DNA of 64,000 bases from positions 62,001 to 126,000 of the forward strand of contig JASBUR010000008.1 in assembly GCA_030147805.1 (NCBI GenBank), read 5' to 3'. Below are positions 40,629 through 48,559 of this stretch, piece after piece (positions within the stretch are counted from its first letter, which is position 1; the number at the start of each line of letters is the position of its first letter). Both the position numbers and the translations under genes were made by a program. Below the pieces are notes generated by a model. The model worked only from the letters and a program-made list of their open reading frames with translations. It was not told where the DNA came from and did not search any database. This DNA comes from Sphingomonadaceae bacterium (GTDB lineage Bacteria; Pseudomonadota; Alphaproteobacteria; Sphingomonadales; Sphingomonadaceae).

Positions 40629-40879
40629 CAGACGGCGTCGAACGGCGCGACACCGCTCGGCTGCCCATCGGCACCCACCTGGATCTTCTCGATGCGCGCC
40701 TGCGCCTGCGCGAGCTTGGTTTCGCACTGGCGCTTCAGCCGCGTGCCTTCCTCGTAGAGCCCGATCGAGTCCTCGAGGCTGGCCTCGCCCGCCTCGAGCT
40801 TCTTCACGATCGCTTCCAGCCGCCCGAGGGCCTCCTCGAACGTCAGCGCTTCGATCGTGTCACCCGCCGTGCCGTCCAT
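40628..40879 (-). CDS. xseB: Exodeoxyribonuclease VII small subunit
   Basis: Small helical subunit of 83 residues (FEEALGRLEAIVKKLEAGEASLEDSI is the family core, about 15-40). It partners XseA, not encoded in the window. The ATG at 40879 is chosen; longer frames begin upstream of any conserved sequence. Confidence 0.93.
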   Translation of the reverse strand: MDGTAGDTIEALTFEEALGRLEAIVKKLEAGEASLEDSIGLYEEGTRLKRQCETKLAQAQARIEKIQVGADGQPSGVAPFDAV

Positions 40880-40935
40880 CAACCCACGCACCTTCCCGAA
40901 CCGTCCGCCGTTTGTGGCGGGGCGGGCACAGGGGG

Positions 40936-42624
40936 TCAAGCCGCGTTGAGCCCGGCCGCGCGCGCCTTCTCTTCCGCGACGAGCTCCTTGCGGCTGAGCT
41001 TGCCGATCATCGTCTTGGGCAGCGAATCGCGGATTTCGACCGCGACGGCGCGTTCATGCTTGCCGACATGGCCGTTCAGCCAGACCAGCAGCGCGGCCGC
41101 GTCGACGTCGGCATCAGGCTGCAGCGTCACGAACGCCTTGGGCCGCTCGCCGAGATAAGCGTCGGCGATGCCGATGACGAGCGCCTCCTTGACCGCCGGA
41201 TGGCGGTAGAGATGCTCTTCGAGCTGGCTCGGAAAAACCTTGAATCCACCGACGACGATCATGTCCTTCAGGCGGTCGACGACGTAGAGATAGCCATCGG
41301 CGTCGATCATGCCGACGTCGCCGGTGCGCAATCGCCCATCGACGAACACGTTCGCGGTCTCCGCCGGCTTATTCCAATAGCCGCGCATGACCTGCGGACC
41401 CGAGACGGTGATTTCGCCCGACTCGCCCGGCGTGGCGCGCTGGGTCGGGTCATCCTTGTCGACGAGGACCACGTCGGTGCCGGGGAGCGGCTGGCCGATC
41501 GACCCGTCCTTGGCGACGCCCTCGTAGGGATTGACCGAGACCACGCCCGAGCTTTCGGTGAGGCCATAGCCTTCGACGACCGCTGCGCCGGTCTTCGCCT
41601 CGAAGCGCGCCTTCAGTTCCGCCGGCATCGGTGCACCGCCCGAGATGCAGATCCGGATCGACGACAGATCATATTTGGCGATGTCGGGGTGATCGAGGAA
41701 CGCCTGGTACATCGTCGGTACGCCCGGCACCGCGGTGATGCGGCGGCGGTGGATGGTCCGCAGCGCCGGCCCCAGCTCGAACTTGGGGAGCAGCACCATC
41801 TCGCCGCCGTGCAGCACCGTGCGGTTGAGCACGCAGGTGTTGGCGAAGACGTGGAACAGCGGCAGCGCGCCGAGGATGCGGTCCTCGGCGTCGCGCTGCG
41901 GGTCGATCGAATCGACCTGCTGCGCGTTGGCGCTCAGATTGGCGTGACTGAGAATCGCGCCCGTCGGCGTTCCCGTCGTGCCCCCGGTATATTGCAGCAG
42001 CGCGATGTCTTCGTGCGGGTCGATCGCCGGGGCGGCGGCGATCGGGCCATGCGCGAGCAGCGACTTGAAGGTCACATGCGCGGCATCGAGCGCGAAGCGG
42101 CTGCGCTCGCGGCGCTTGAACATGCGGTACAGCAGCGCCTTGCCGCGCGGCAGCGCCTCGGCAAGATTGCCGACCACCAAGGTGGTGAGCCGTGTCGTCT
42201 CGAGCACGCGCGCGATCGTCGGGTAGAGCTGCGCGACGTCGAGGCAGACCATGATGTCGGTCTCGCTGTCCTCGACCTGCGACGCCAGCTCCTCGGCGGT
42301 GTAGAGCGGCGAGAAGTTCACCACGGTGCCGCCGGCCTTCATCGCCGCGTAATAAGCGACGACATATTGCGGACAATTGGGAAGAAAGAGGCCAACCTTG
42401 ACGCCCTTTGCGACACCGAGGCGGCGAAAGCCTTCGGCGGCGCGGTCGACGAGCGCCGCCACCCGCGCATAGGTGAAGGTCCGGCCGAGAAAGTCGATGC
42501 ATGGTGCCTTCGGCAGCCGCCGCGCGGTGCGTTCGAGCAGCTCGAACACCGGCATCGCCTCGAAGCTGGTGCGCCACGGCACCGGATGGCCATAGCTGCT
42601 GTCCCAGACCGACTGAACGCTCAC
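40936..42624 (-). CDS. fadD: Long-chain acyl-CoA synthetase
   Basis: AMP-forming ligase of 562 residues that activates fatty acids. ATP-binding P-loop YTGGTTGTPTGA (near 209-220), A5 motif GYGLTESSG and the C-terminal TGDVGMIDADGYLYVVDRLKD with KLSRKEL (catalytic Lys) are all present. GTG start at 42624 with AGGAGG seven bases upstream. It follows the beta-lactamase-fold hydrolase gene by ten bases and is probably co-transcribed, under the operator-like site at 43747. Confidence 0.95.
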   Translation of the reverse strand: MSVQSVWDSSYGHPVPWRTSFEAMPVFELLERTARRLPKAPCIDFLGRTFTYARVAALVDRAAEGFRRLGVAKGVKVGLFLPNCPQYVVAYYAAMKAGGTVVNFSPLYTAEELASQVEDSETDIMVCLDVAQLYPTIARVLETTRLTTLVVGNLAEALPRGKALLYRMFKRRERSRFALDAAHVTFKSLLAHGPIAAAPAIDPHEDIALLQYTGGTTGTPTGAILSHANLSANAQQVDSIDPQRDAEDRILGALPLFHVFANTCVLNRTVLHGGEMVLLPKFELGPALRTIHRRRITAVPGVPTMYQAFLDHPDIAKYDLSSIRICISGGAPMPAELKARFEAKTGAAVVEGYGLTESSGVVSVNPYEGVAKDGSIGQPLPGTDVVLVDKDDPTQRATPGESGEITVSGPQVMRGYWNKPAETANVFVDGRLRTGDVGMIDADGYLYVVDRLKDMIVVGGFKVFPSQLEEHLYRHPAVKEALVIGIADAYLGERPKAFVTLQPDADVDAAALLVWLNGHVGKHERAVAVEIRDSLPKTMIGKLSRKELVAEEKARAAGLNAA

Positions 42625-42634
42625 TCGATGCCTC

Positions 42635-43714
42635 CTAGATCCGCGCGAACCGATCGACGCCGCCGTCGCCGACCCGCACGGCGCGGCCCGCTTGCTCGAG
42701 CCAGTGCAGATGCGCCAGCGCCTCGCCGGTCGCCATCATCAGCTCGTCCGGCTTGATCGCCCGGCCGAACAGCGTCTTGAAGCTGTCGATCGCCGTCGCC
42801 GGCGTCGCGGCGATCAGCGTCTCGAGCGCGTCGAGCTTGCGCATATGGTCGTCGCGAAGCTGCGCGGTGCGGACGCGCAGCCGCTGGAACGGCTCGTTGT
42901 GCGCCGGCAGTACCGTCAGCTCGGGATCGAGCGCTTCGAGCGTATCGAGGCTCGCGAACCAGTCGCCGAGCGGGTTGGCGCGCGGTTCGGTCGGATAGAC
43001 CGAGACGTTCGAGGTGATGCGCGGCAGCAGCTGATCGCCCGAGATCATCAGCCCGGCCTCGTCGCAGACCAGGCAGGCGTGCTCGGGCGAATGGCCGCTG
43101 CCGGTGACGACGCGCCAGGCGCGGCCGCCGATGGTCAGCCGTTCGCCGTCGACGATGCGCTTGTAGCCCCCCGGGAGCGGCGTGAGCGCCCGGCCGAAGC
43201 GGCCCCAGCTCTGCGCCTTGAAATGGCCGATCGCCTCGTCGCTCCAGCCACTTCGCGCGTAGAAGTCGACCGCGGCGGACGGCGGCCCGGCGGCGACGTC
43301 GAGCGTGAGCACGCGCGCCAGCAGATATTCGCCACGCGTCATCTCGAGCGGCACGCCCCATTTGTGCGTCAGCCAGCCGGCGAGGCCGAGATGGTCGGGA
43401 TGATAATGCGTGACGATCACGCGCGTGACGGGCCGCCCCGCCATCGGCCCCTCGAACAGCGCGCGCCACAGGTCCTTGCACGAGGGCGCGGCGAGACCGG
43501 TATCGACGATCGCCCAGCCGGCGCCATCGTCGATAACCCAGAGGTTGATGTGGTTGAGGCTGAACGGCAACGGCATGCGCAGCCAGAACACGCCGTCGGC
43601 GACCGGGTGGAGCTTGCCGTGCTCGGGCGTCCAGCGCCCGAAGGGGTAGGACAGACCGCGCAGTTCCTGCGCCGCCGACGGCGGGGCCTCGAACGCGAGC
43701 GATGCATCCTGCAT
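42635..43714 (-). CDS. Metallo-beta-lactamase-fold hydrolase
   Basis: Predicted zinc hydrolase of 359 residues. The metal motif THYHPDH is intact, with further ligands in GSGHSPEHA and ISGDQ. A helical C-terminal extension (about 260-359) resembles those of LACTB2- or BLH-like members. Such proteins often accompany acyl-CoA genes, so a thioester hydrolase is plausible. ATG 43714 is used; a TTG at 43720, two residues longer, has better spacing from GGAGG. fadD follows. Confidence 0.88.
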   Translation of the reverse strand: MQDASLAFEAPPSAAQELRGLSYPFGRWTPEHGKLHPVADGVFWLRMPLPFSLNHINLWVIDDGAGWAIVDTGLAAPSCKDLWRALFEGPMAGRPVTRVIVTHYHPDHLGLAGWLTHKWGVPLEMTRGEYLLARVLTLDVAAGPPSAAVDFYARSGWSDEAIGHFKAQSWGRFGRALTPLPGGYKRIVDGERLTIGGRAWRVVTGSGHSPEHACLVCDEAGLMISGDQLLPRITSNVSVYPTEPRANPLGDWFASLDTLEALDPELTVLPAHNEPFQRLRVRTAQLRDDHMRKLDALETLIAATPATAIDSFKTLFGRAIKPDELMMATGEALAHLHWLEQAGRAVRVGDGGVDRFARI

Positions 43715-43746
43715 GGACAACGAACTCCTCCGTGGCCCTGCTTAGG

Positions 43747-43762
43747 TTTACGTAAGCGTCAA
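43747..43762. promoter_or_regulatory. Operator-like site before the hydrolase/fadD genes
   Basis: TTTACGT-AA-GCGTCAA, a near-perfect inverted repeat, lies 33 bases upstream of the hydrolase start. The same pattern appears at 47376 before the acyl-CoA dehydrogenase genes. From memory it resembles sites of LiuR-type MerR regulators of fatty or branched-chain acyl-CoA degradation; the regulator gene is not in this window. Confidence 0.6.
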
Positions 43763-43802
43763 GTCGAGGGCCGGGGCGCCGCCCCTGCCCTCTTGAAGAG
43801 GA

Positions 43803-44471
43803 TCAGCGCTTGAACAGGTTTTCGGCGGTGATCTCGACCGGCGCCTGCGCCTCGCCATGCTCGGCGACATATTCGGCGGCCTCGCGCTCGGCGCGCAGCT
43901 GGTCGATCAGCTCGGCGCGGTCGGCGTCGAAGCGCGTGTCTTCCATGCTGATGCCGGCCTTCTTCGCCGCCGCGGCGATCAGCGCGTCGAGTTCGCGCTG
44001 CGACGACAGGCCGAGCGTCACCGGGTCCTTCGGCGTGATGTTGGCGATGTTCCAGTGGCTGCGGTCGCGGATCGCCGCGATCGTCGTCTTGGTGGTGCCG
44101 ATCAGCTTGGAGATCTGCGCGTCGGTGACCTCGGGATGGTTGCGGATGATCCAGGCGATGCCGTCGGGCTTGTCCTGGCGCTTGGACACCGGCGTGTAGC
44201 GCGGCCCCTTGGTGCGGCGGAGCTGCTCGGGCCCCTTCTCCATCTTGAGCACATAGTCGGGGTTGGCCTGGCCCTTGTCGATCTCGGCCTGCGTCAGCTC
44301 GCCGGCGCGGATCGGATCGCGGCCGATCAGCTTGGTCGGGGTGTTCTCGTCGGCGATCGCCTGGATCTCGAGGATATGGAGACCGCAGAAATCGGCGATC
44401 TGCTCGAAGCTGAGCGACGTATTGTCGACCATCCAGGACGCGGTCGCGTGCGGCATGAGCGGCTGGGCCAT
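43803..44471 (-). CDS. Cell-cycle transcriptional regulator TrcR (DUF1013)
   Basis: DUF1013 protein of 222 residues, the family now called TrcR and widespread in alphaproteobacteria. The core has SLSFEQIADFCGLHILEIQAIAD and a second segment WIIRNHPEVTDAQISKLIGTTKTTI, both looking like helix-turn-helix regions; the C-terminal third is charged and helical. It probably binds DNA or RNA polymerase, acting alongside the CtrA network. TTTGGAGG precedes the ATG. A stem-loop with U-rich tail ends just before that ribosome site, which is unusual for a start region. Confidence 0.9.
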   Translation of the reverse strand: MAQPLMPHATASWMVDNTSLSFEQIADFCGLHILEIQAIADENTPTKLIGRDPIRAGELTQAEIDKGQANPDYVLKMEKGPEQLRRTKGPRYTPVSKRQDKPDGIAWIIRNHPEVTDAQISKLIGTTKTTIAAIRDRSHWNIANITPKDPVTLGLSSQRELDALIAAAAKKAGISMEDTRFDADRAELIDQLRAEREAAEYVAEHGEAQAPVEITAENLFKR

Positions 44472-44481
44472 GGAAACCTCC

Positions 44482-44514
44482 AAAAATAGAAAGGGCCGCC
44501 CTTCTCGGGCGGCC
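44482..44514 (-). terminator. Hairpin plus T run directly before the trcR ribosome site
   Basis: Read on the minus strand: GGCCGCCC, five-base loop, GGGCGGCC, then TTTCTATTTTT and GGAGG of trcR. The stem is a textbook intrinsic terminator (8 perfect GC-rich pairs). It can end transcripts of the GST gene and the small peptide gene upstream, or act as an attenuator for trcR; no room for a promoter exists between it and the gene. Confidence 0.75.
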
Positions 44515-44569
44515 GGTGCATGGTCTCGCATGTATACGCGGACGACGTACCGATCAAGTTTCCAAGCTG

Positions 44570-44674
44570 TCACACGGCGATAATGCCGAGGACGAGCAGC
44601 AGCACCGCGGTCACGGCGAGCGAGACGAGGATCGAGCCGATGCAGCCCAGCCGGTTCGAGAAGAACATGAACAT
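44570..44674 (-). CDS. Small single-helix membrane peptide (34 residues)
   Basis: Translation from ATG 44674 gives MFMFFSNRLGC, a few polar residues, then a hydrophobic helix of about 23 residues (VSLAVTAVLLLVLGIIAV) and a stop. Short, with a net positive N-terminus, it looks like a type of small membrane peptide. It lies 34 bases after the GST gene stop on the same strand and before the hairpin. No strong ribosome site is visible, so expression is likely but not certain; I recall similar short genes in related bacteria. Confidence 0.6.
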   Translation of the reverse strand: MFMFFSNRLGCIGSILVSLAVTAVLLLVLGIIAV

Positions 44675-44708
44675 GCCGGATCAACGACGACCGTGACCCG
44701 CGGTTGCC

Positions 44709-45329
44709 TCAGTCGCCGATCTCGACATGCCGAGGTTCGAGCTGCACCGCCTCGCACCAGGCCATGACGTTGGGATAGGCCTTGAGGTCGAAGCCGCCGT
44801 CGGGCGCGACATGCGTATAGGCATAGAGCGCGATGTCGGCGATCGTCAGCCGGTCGCCGACGAAGAAGCGCCGGCCGTCGAGATGCTCGTCCATCAGCCG
44901 GAGCGCGGCGTCGCCGGCCTCCTTCTTGACCGGGGCGAGCCGGTGCTGAAGCTCGGTCCAATTGGCCTCGCCGACGAACGCCGTCCAGAAGCGCAGCGTC
45001 GCGACGTTGGGCTCGTGATTATATTGTTCGAAGAACATCCAGCGCAGCATGTCGGCGCGCTCCCACCGATCCGACGGCATGAGCGCCGAACCCTCGGCGA
45101 GGTACCACATCGCCGCATTCGATTCGGGCAGGAAACGATCGCCGACCTGCAGCACCGGAATGCGGCCGTTGGCGTTGACCGTGGCGAGGAACTCGGGGGT
45201 CCGCGTCTCGCCCTTGAGGATGTCGTACTGGCGGCGCACGTAGGCGGTGCCGAGATGCGCCAGCGTCAGGCGGATTTTGTAGCAGTTTCCCGAATCCGCA
45301 TATTCGTGGAGAATGATCTCGTCGCTCAT
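44709..45329 (-). CDS. Glutathione S-transferase family protein
   Basis: Thioredoxin-fold N-terminal domain (residues 1-82, with the cis-Pro site NGRIPVLQ and the ESNAAMWYLAEG glutathione loop) and a helical C-terminal domain with VGDRLTIADIALYAYTH, 206 residues. The catalytic residue is likely the Ser/Cys in ADSGNCYKIR. Start overlaps the quinone oxidoreductase stop (ATGA), so the two are co-translated. Detoxification or a metabolic transferase role is possible. Confidence 0.92.
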   Translation of the reverse strand: MSDEIILHEYADSGNCYKIRLTLAHLGTAYVRRQYDILKGETRTPEFLATVNANGRIPVLQVGDRFLPESNAAMWYLAEGSALMPSDRWERADMLRWMFFEQYNHEPNVATLRFWTAFVGEANWTELQHRLAPVKKEAGDAALRLMDEHLDGRRFFVGDRLTIADIALYAYTHVAPDGGFDLKAYPNVMAWCEAVQLEPRHVEIGD

Positions 45330-46330
45330 GCCACCTCCAGGACGATCTTGCCGACATGGTCGCCGGCCTCCATGCGCCGGTGCGCGTCGGCGGCGCGCGC
45401 CAGCGGGAAGGTCGAATCGATGACCGCGCGCAGGCGCCCGTCGGCGAACAGCGGCCAGACGTCGCGCAACAGGCTCTCGGCCAGCGCCGCCTTGTAGGCG
45501 ACGGGGCGCGGGCGCAGCATCGACCCCGACAGGGTGAGCCGCTTGCGCATCACCTGCGTCAGGTCGAGCTCGGCGCGCGGCCCGCGCTGAAAGGCGATCG
45601 AGACGTGACGACCGTCCTCGGCGAGCGCCAGGAGGTTCTTCGGCACATAGTCGCCGCCGACCATGTCGAGCACGATGTCGACCCCGCGCCCCTGCGTCGC
45701 CTTGAGCGCCACCTCGGCGAATTCCTCGGTCCGGTAGTTGATCGCGAGGTCGGCGCCGAGCGCGCGCGCCGCAGCGCATTTCTCGTCGCTGCCGCAGGTG
45801 ACGAATATCCGAAGCCCGAGCGCCTTGCCGAGCAGGATCGCGGTCACGCCGATGCCGCTGGTACCGCCGTGCACCAGCACGGTGTCGCCCTCGTCGGCGA
45901 AGGCACGCTCGAAGAGGTTCGACCAGACGGTGAAGTAGGTCTCGGGCAGGCTCGCCGCCTCGATGAAGCCGAGCCCGTCGGGCAGCGGCAGGCATTGCCC
46001 CTCGGGCGCGGGGCAATAGTCGGCATAGCCGCCGCCCGCGACCAGCGCGCAGATTGGTTGCCCGATCTCGAACCGCGTCGCTCCCTCGCCGAGCGCCGCG
46101 ACCTCGCCCGCCACCTCGAGCCCCATGATCGTCGGCGCCCCGGGCGGCATCGGATAGAGTCCGAGCCGCTGCAGCACGTCGGGACGATTGACGCCGGCGG
46201 CACGCACGCGGATCAGCACCTCGCCCGGGCCGGGCTGCGGCACCGGCCGCTCGACCGGTACGAGGACGTCGGGGCCGCCGGGCTGGCCGGGGTCGATCGC
46301 GGTCATCGTCGGCGGCAACAGGTTGGTCAT
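45326..46330 (-). CDS. NAD(P)H-quinone oxidoreductase (zinc-free MDR)
   Basis: Medium-chain dehydrogenase/reductase of 334 residues of the Qor/PIG3 type. The nucleotide-binding loop is VLVHGGTSGIGVTAI (near 147-161), with GVNRPDVLQRLGLYP at 48-62. No zinc-binding cysteines. The coupled GST gene and this one suggest handling of quinones or electrophiles. The gene is divergent from the DUF1192 protein gene with 66 bases between. Confidence 0.93.
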   Translation of the reverse strand: MTNLLPPTMTAIDPGQPGGPDVLVPVERPVPQPGPGEVLIRVRAAGVNRPDVLQRLGLYPMPPGAPTIMGLEVAGEVAALGEGATRFEIGQPICALVAGGGYADYCPAPEGQCLPLPDGLGFIEAASLPETYFTVWSNLFERAFADEGDTVLVHGGTSGIGVTAILLGKALGLRIFVTCGSDEKCAAARALGADLAINYRTEEFAEVALKATQGRGVDIVLDMVGGDYVPKNLLALAEDGRHVSIAFQRGPRAELDLTQVMRKRLTLSGSMLRPRPVAYKAALAESLLRDVWPLFADGRLRAVIDSTFPLARAADAHRRMEAGDHVGKIVLEVA

Positions 46331-46396
46331 GGACGCTCCCGAGGGTTGACAGCCCCTTAGAGCAGATGGACGCTGCGCCGCAAAGGAGGCGACGCG

Positions 46397-46600
46397 ATGG
46401 ACCTCGACGACCTGCTCCCCCGCCGCGCGGGCGACGATGCGCTGGCGGCGCTCGCCCGCCAGGATCTCGATCCGCTGTCGGTCGACGAACTCGACGCGCG
46501 GATCGCCGCGCTGACGGCGGAGATCGATCGCACCCGCGCCAAGCTCGAGGGCGCGCGCTCGTTCCGGTCCGCCGCCGATTCGCTGTTCAAGAAGGGGTGA
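46397..46600 (+). CDS. DUF1192 family small protein
   Basis: Protein of 67 residues with the conserved LDPLSVDELDARIAALTAEIDRTRAKLE coiled-coil core, as in DUF1192. Function unknown. AAAGGAGG lies six bases before the ATG. The peptidase-like gene begins three bases after its stop. Confidence 0.88.
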   Translation: MDLDDLLPRRAGDDALAALARQDLDPLSVDELDARIAALTAEIDRTRAKLEGARSFRSAADSLFKKG

Positions 46601-46602
46601 CG

Positions 46603-47346
46603 ATGCGCCTCGTCCCGCTGCTCGTGACGCTGCTGCTCGCCACGCTGCCGGGTGAGGCATCCGCCGGCAAGTCGGCGTTCGGCGAATGGGCCGCGGCGAT
46701 CGTCGCGGGCGACTGGCGCGGCGCCAACGGGCTGCGGATCGACGCCTTCGACAATGCGCGGCGCGACATCGCCGACGCGCTGGTCGGCGTTGGCTTCACG
46801 GCCGAGAACATCCAGCAATTCTCGCCCGACAGCCGCCAGGGCGTGCTCGACGCGACGCCCGACGGCCTATCGAAGAACTGGTTCTCGCTCACACGGCAGG
46901 CGCCCGCCGGCTGCCTGCTCTACGTGACCTCGCACGGCACGCCGGGCAAGATCGTCATGGGCAAGCGCGAGCTGAAGCCGCGCGACATCGACTTCATGCT
47001 CGACTTCACCTGCGCCGACCGGCCCACCGTCGTGGTGCTGTCGGCCTGCTATTCGGGCTCCTTCATTCCCGCGCTGGCGCATCCGAACCGGCTGGTGGTC
47101 ACCGCCTCGCGCTCCGACCGAAGCTCGTTCGGCTGCGGCTCGGGCTTCGATTATCCGGTGTTCGACGCCTGCGTCCTGAAGGTGCTTCCCAGAGCGACCG
47201 ACTTCACCTCGCTTGCGAGCGCGACGCAAAACTGCGTCGCATCGCGCGAGAAGGCGGAGAAGCTGTCGCCGCCGTCCGAGCCGCAGGTGTCGCTCGGTGA
47301 GGATGTCGCCAAGCTCATTCCGAAGCTGTCGCTCAGGCCCGACTAG
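46603..47346 (+). CDS. Secreted C13-family peptidase-like protein
   Basis: Exported protein of 247 residues: signal peptide (about 1-21), then a caspase/legumain-like fold. A catalytic His is placed at H111 (LYVTSHGTPG) and Cys at C149 (VVVLSACYSGSF), the spacing expected for peptidase family C13. Closely related bacterial proteins are annotated as caspase family or C13 peptidases with no known substrate. AAGGGG precedes the ATG; it is coupled to the DUF1192 gene. Confidence 0.85.
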   Translation: MRLVPLLVTLLLATLPGEASAGKSAFGEWAAAIVAGDWRGANGLRIDAFDNARRDIADALVGVGFTAENIQQFSPDSRQGVLDATPDGLSKNWFSLTRQAPAGCLLYVTSHGTPGKIVMGKRELKPRDIDFMLDFTCADRPTVVVLSACYSGSFIPALAHPNRLVVTASRSDRSSFGCGSGFDYPVFDACVLKVLPRATDFTSLASATQNCVASREKAEKLSPPSEPQVSLGEDVAKLIPKLSLRPD

Positions 47347-47373
47347 CGGGAGTGATAGCCGCGAGCGACATCA

Positions 47374-47393
47374 GGTTGACGTAAACGTCAACC
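47374..47393. promoter_or_regulatory. Perfect operator before the acyl-CoA dehydrogenases
   Basis: GGTTGACGT-AA-ACGTCAACC is a perfect 9+2+9 inverted repeat, 49 bases upstream of the first dehydrogenase gene. Its core (TTGACGTAAACGTCAA) matches the half-conserved site at 43747 at 14 of 16 positions, so one repressor probably controls both loci. Confidence 0.7.
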
Positions 47394-47441
47394 ATAGGGC
47401 CAACTCCGATCTTCGGACTGCCATATCCCTGGGGAGGGAGC

Positions 47442-48545
47442 ATGAATTTCGATTTCTCCGACGACGCGAAGGCGCTGCGCGACCAGGCGCGGCGCTTCCT
47501 CGACGAACGCGCCGGTGCCGCCGTCGCGCGCAAGGCGATGGACGGCGACGCGCCCTACGACGCCGAGCTGTGGACGTCTGTCGTCGAACTCGGCTGGACC
47601 GCCGCCCGCGTGCCCGAGGCGCATGGCGGCATCGGGCTCTCGGCCGAAGAGGCCTGCGTGCTCGCCGAGGAAGTGGGCCGCAGCCTGATCCCCGTGCCGT
47701 TCGTGTCGACGCTGATGGCGACCGAGGCGCTGCTGCTCGCCGGCAGCGAGGCGCAACAGGCCAGATGGCTGCCCGGCATCGCCGACGGATCGGTGATCGC
47801 CACCATCGGCTGGGCAGAAGGCGATGCTGCCAGCCCGGCGACGACTCGCGGCGTCCGCGCCGAGGGCGGCAGGCTCAGCGGCACCAAGGTCCCCGTCCCC
47901 GACCTGCAGGGCGCCCGGCTCGCGATCGTCTCCGCCGCCGGCCGTGACGGCCCGTCGCTCCATCTCGTCGACCTGGAGGGTCCGGGCATCACCATCGAAG
48001 CCGCGCCGACGCTCGACCTCGTCCGCCGCCACGGCAGGCTGACGCTCGACGGCGCCGCCGCCGAGCCGCTCGGCGACGCCGCTGCCTTCCACGCCTGGCT
48101 CGACCGTGCCGCGGTGCTGTCGGCCTGGGAAGCGATCGGCACCGGCACGGTGGCGATGGAAATGGCGGTCGCCTATGCCAAGGAGCGCGTCGCCTTCGGC
48201 CAGAAGATCGGCCGCTACCAGGGCGTGAAGCACAAATGCGCCGACATGTACGTCAAGCTCGAACTCGCCCGCGCCCATGCGATGCACGGCGCCTGGGCGA
48301 TGGCGACCGATGCGCCCGAGCTCGGTCAGGCCGCCGCTGCGGCGCGCGTCGCGGCGCTCGACGCGCTCAAGTTCGCCGCCGAGGAGAATGTCCAGCTGCA
48401 CGGCGGCATCGGCTTCACCTGGGAGAGCGACTGCCAGTTCTACTATCGGCGCAACCGGCAGATCGCCTTCGCGCTCGGCTCGCGCGCCTGGTGGGCCGAC
48501 CGCCTCGTCCGCACCCTCGAGCGCCGCAACGCGCGCGCCGCCTGA
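47442..48545 (+). CDS. Acyl-CoA dehydrogenase (first subunit-like)
   Basis: Flavoprotein of 367 residues with the acyl-CoA dehydrogenase fold (N-terminal helical domain, beta domain, C-terminal four-helix domain). ERVAFGQKIGRYQGVKHKCADM and QLHGGIGFTWE are conserved. No Glu is obvious at the standard catalytic position, as in several of the paired bacterial dehydrogenases. The partner gene starts 14 bases downstream, so a heteromeric enzyme is likely, as seen in steroid and branched-chain degraders. Confidence 0.92.
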   Translation: MNFDFSDDAKALRDQARRFLDERAGAAVARKAMDGDAPYDAELWTSVVELGWTAARVPEAHGGIGLSAEEACVLAEEVGRSLIPVPFVSTLMATEALLLAGSEAQQARWLPGIADGSVIATIGWAEGDAASPATTRGVRAEGGRLSGTKVPVPDLQGARLAIVSAAGRDGPSLHLVDLEGPGITIEAAPTLDLVRRHGRLTLDGAAAEPLGDAAAFHAWLDRAAVLSAWEAIGTGTVAMEMAVAYAKERVAFGQKIGRYQGVKHKCADMYVKLELARAHAMHGAWAMATDAPELGQAAAAARVAALDALKFAAEENVQLHGGIGFTWESDCQFYYRRNRQIAFALGSRAWWADRLVRTLERRNARAA

Positions 48546-48559
48546 CCGGGAGAGCTTCG

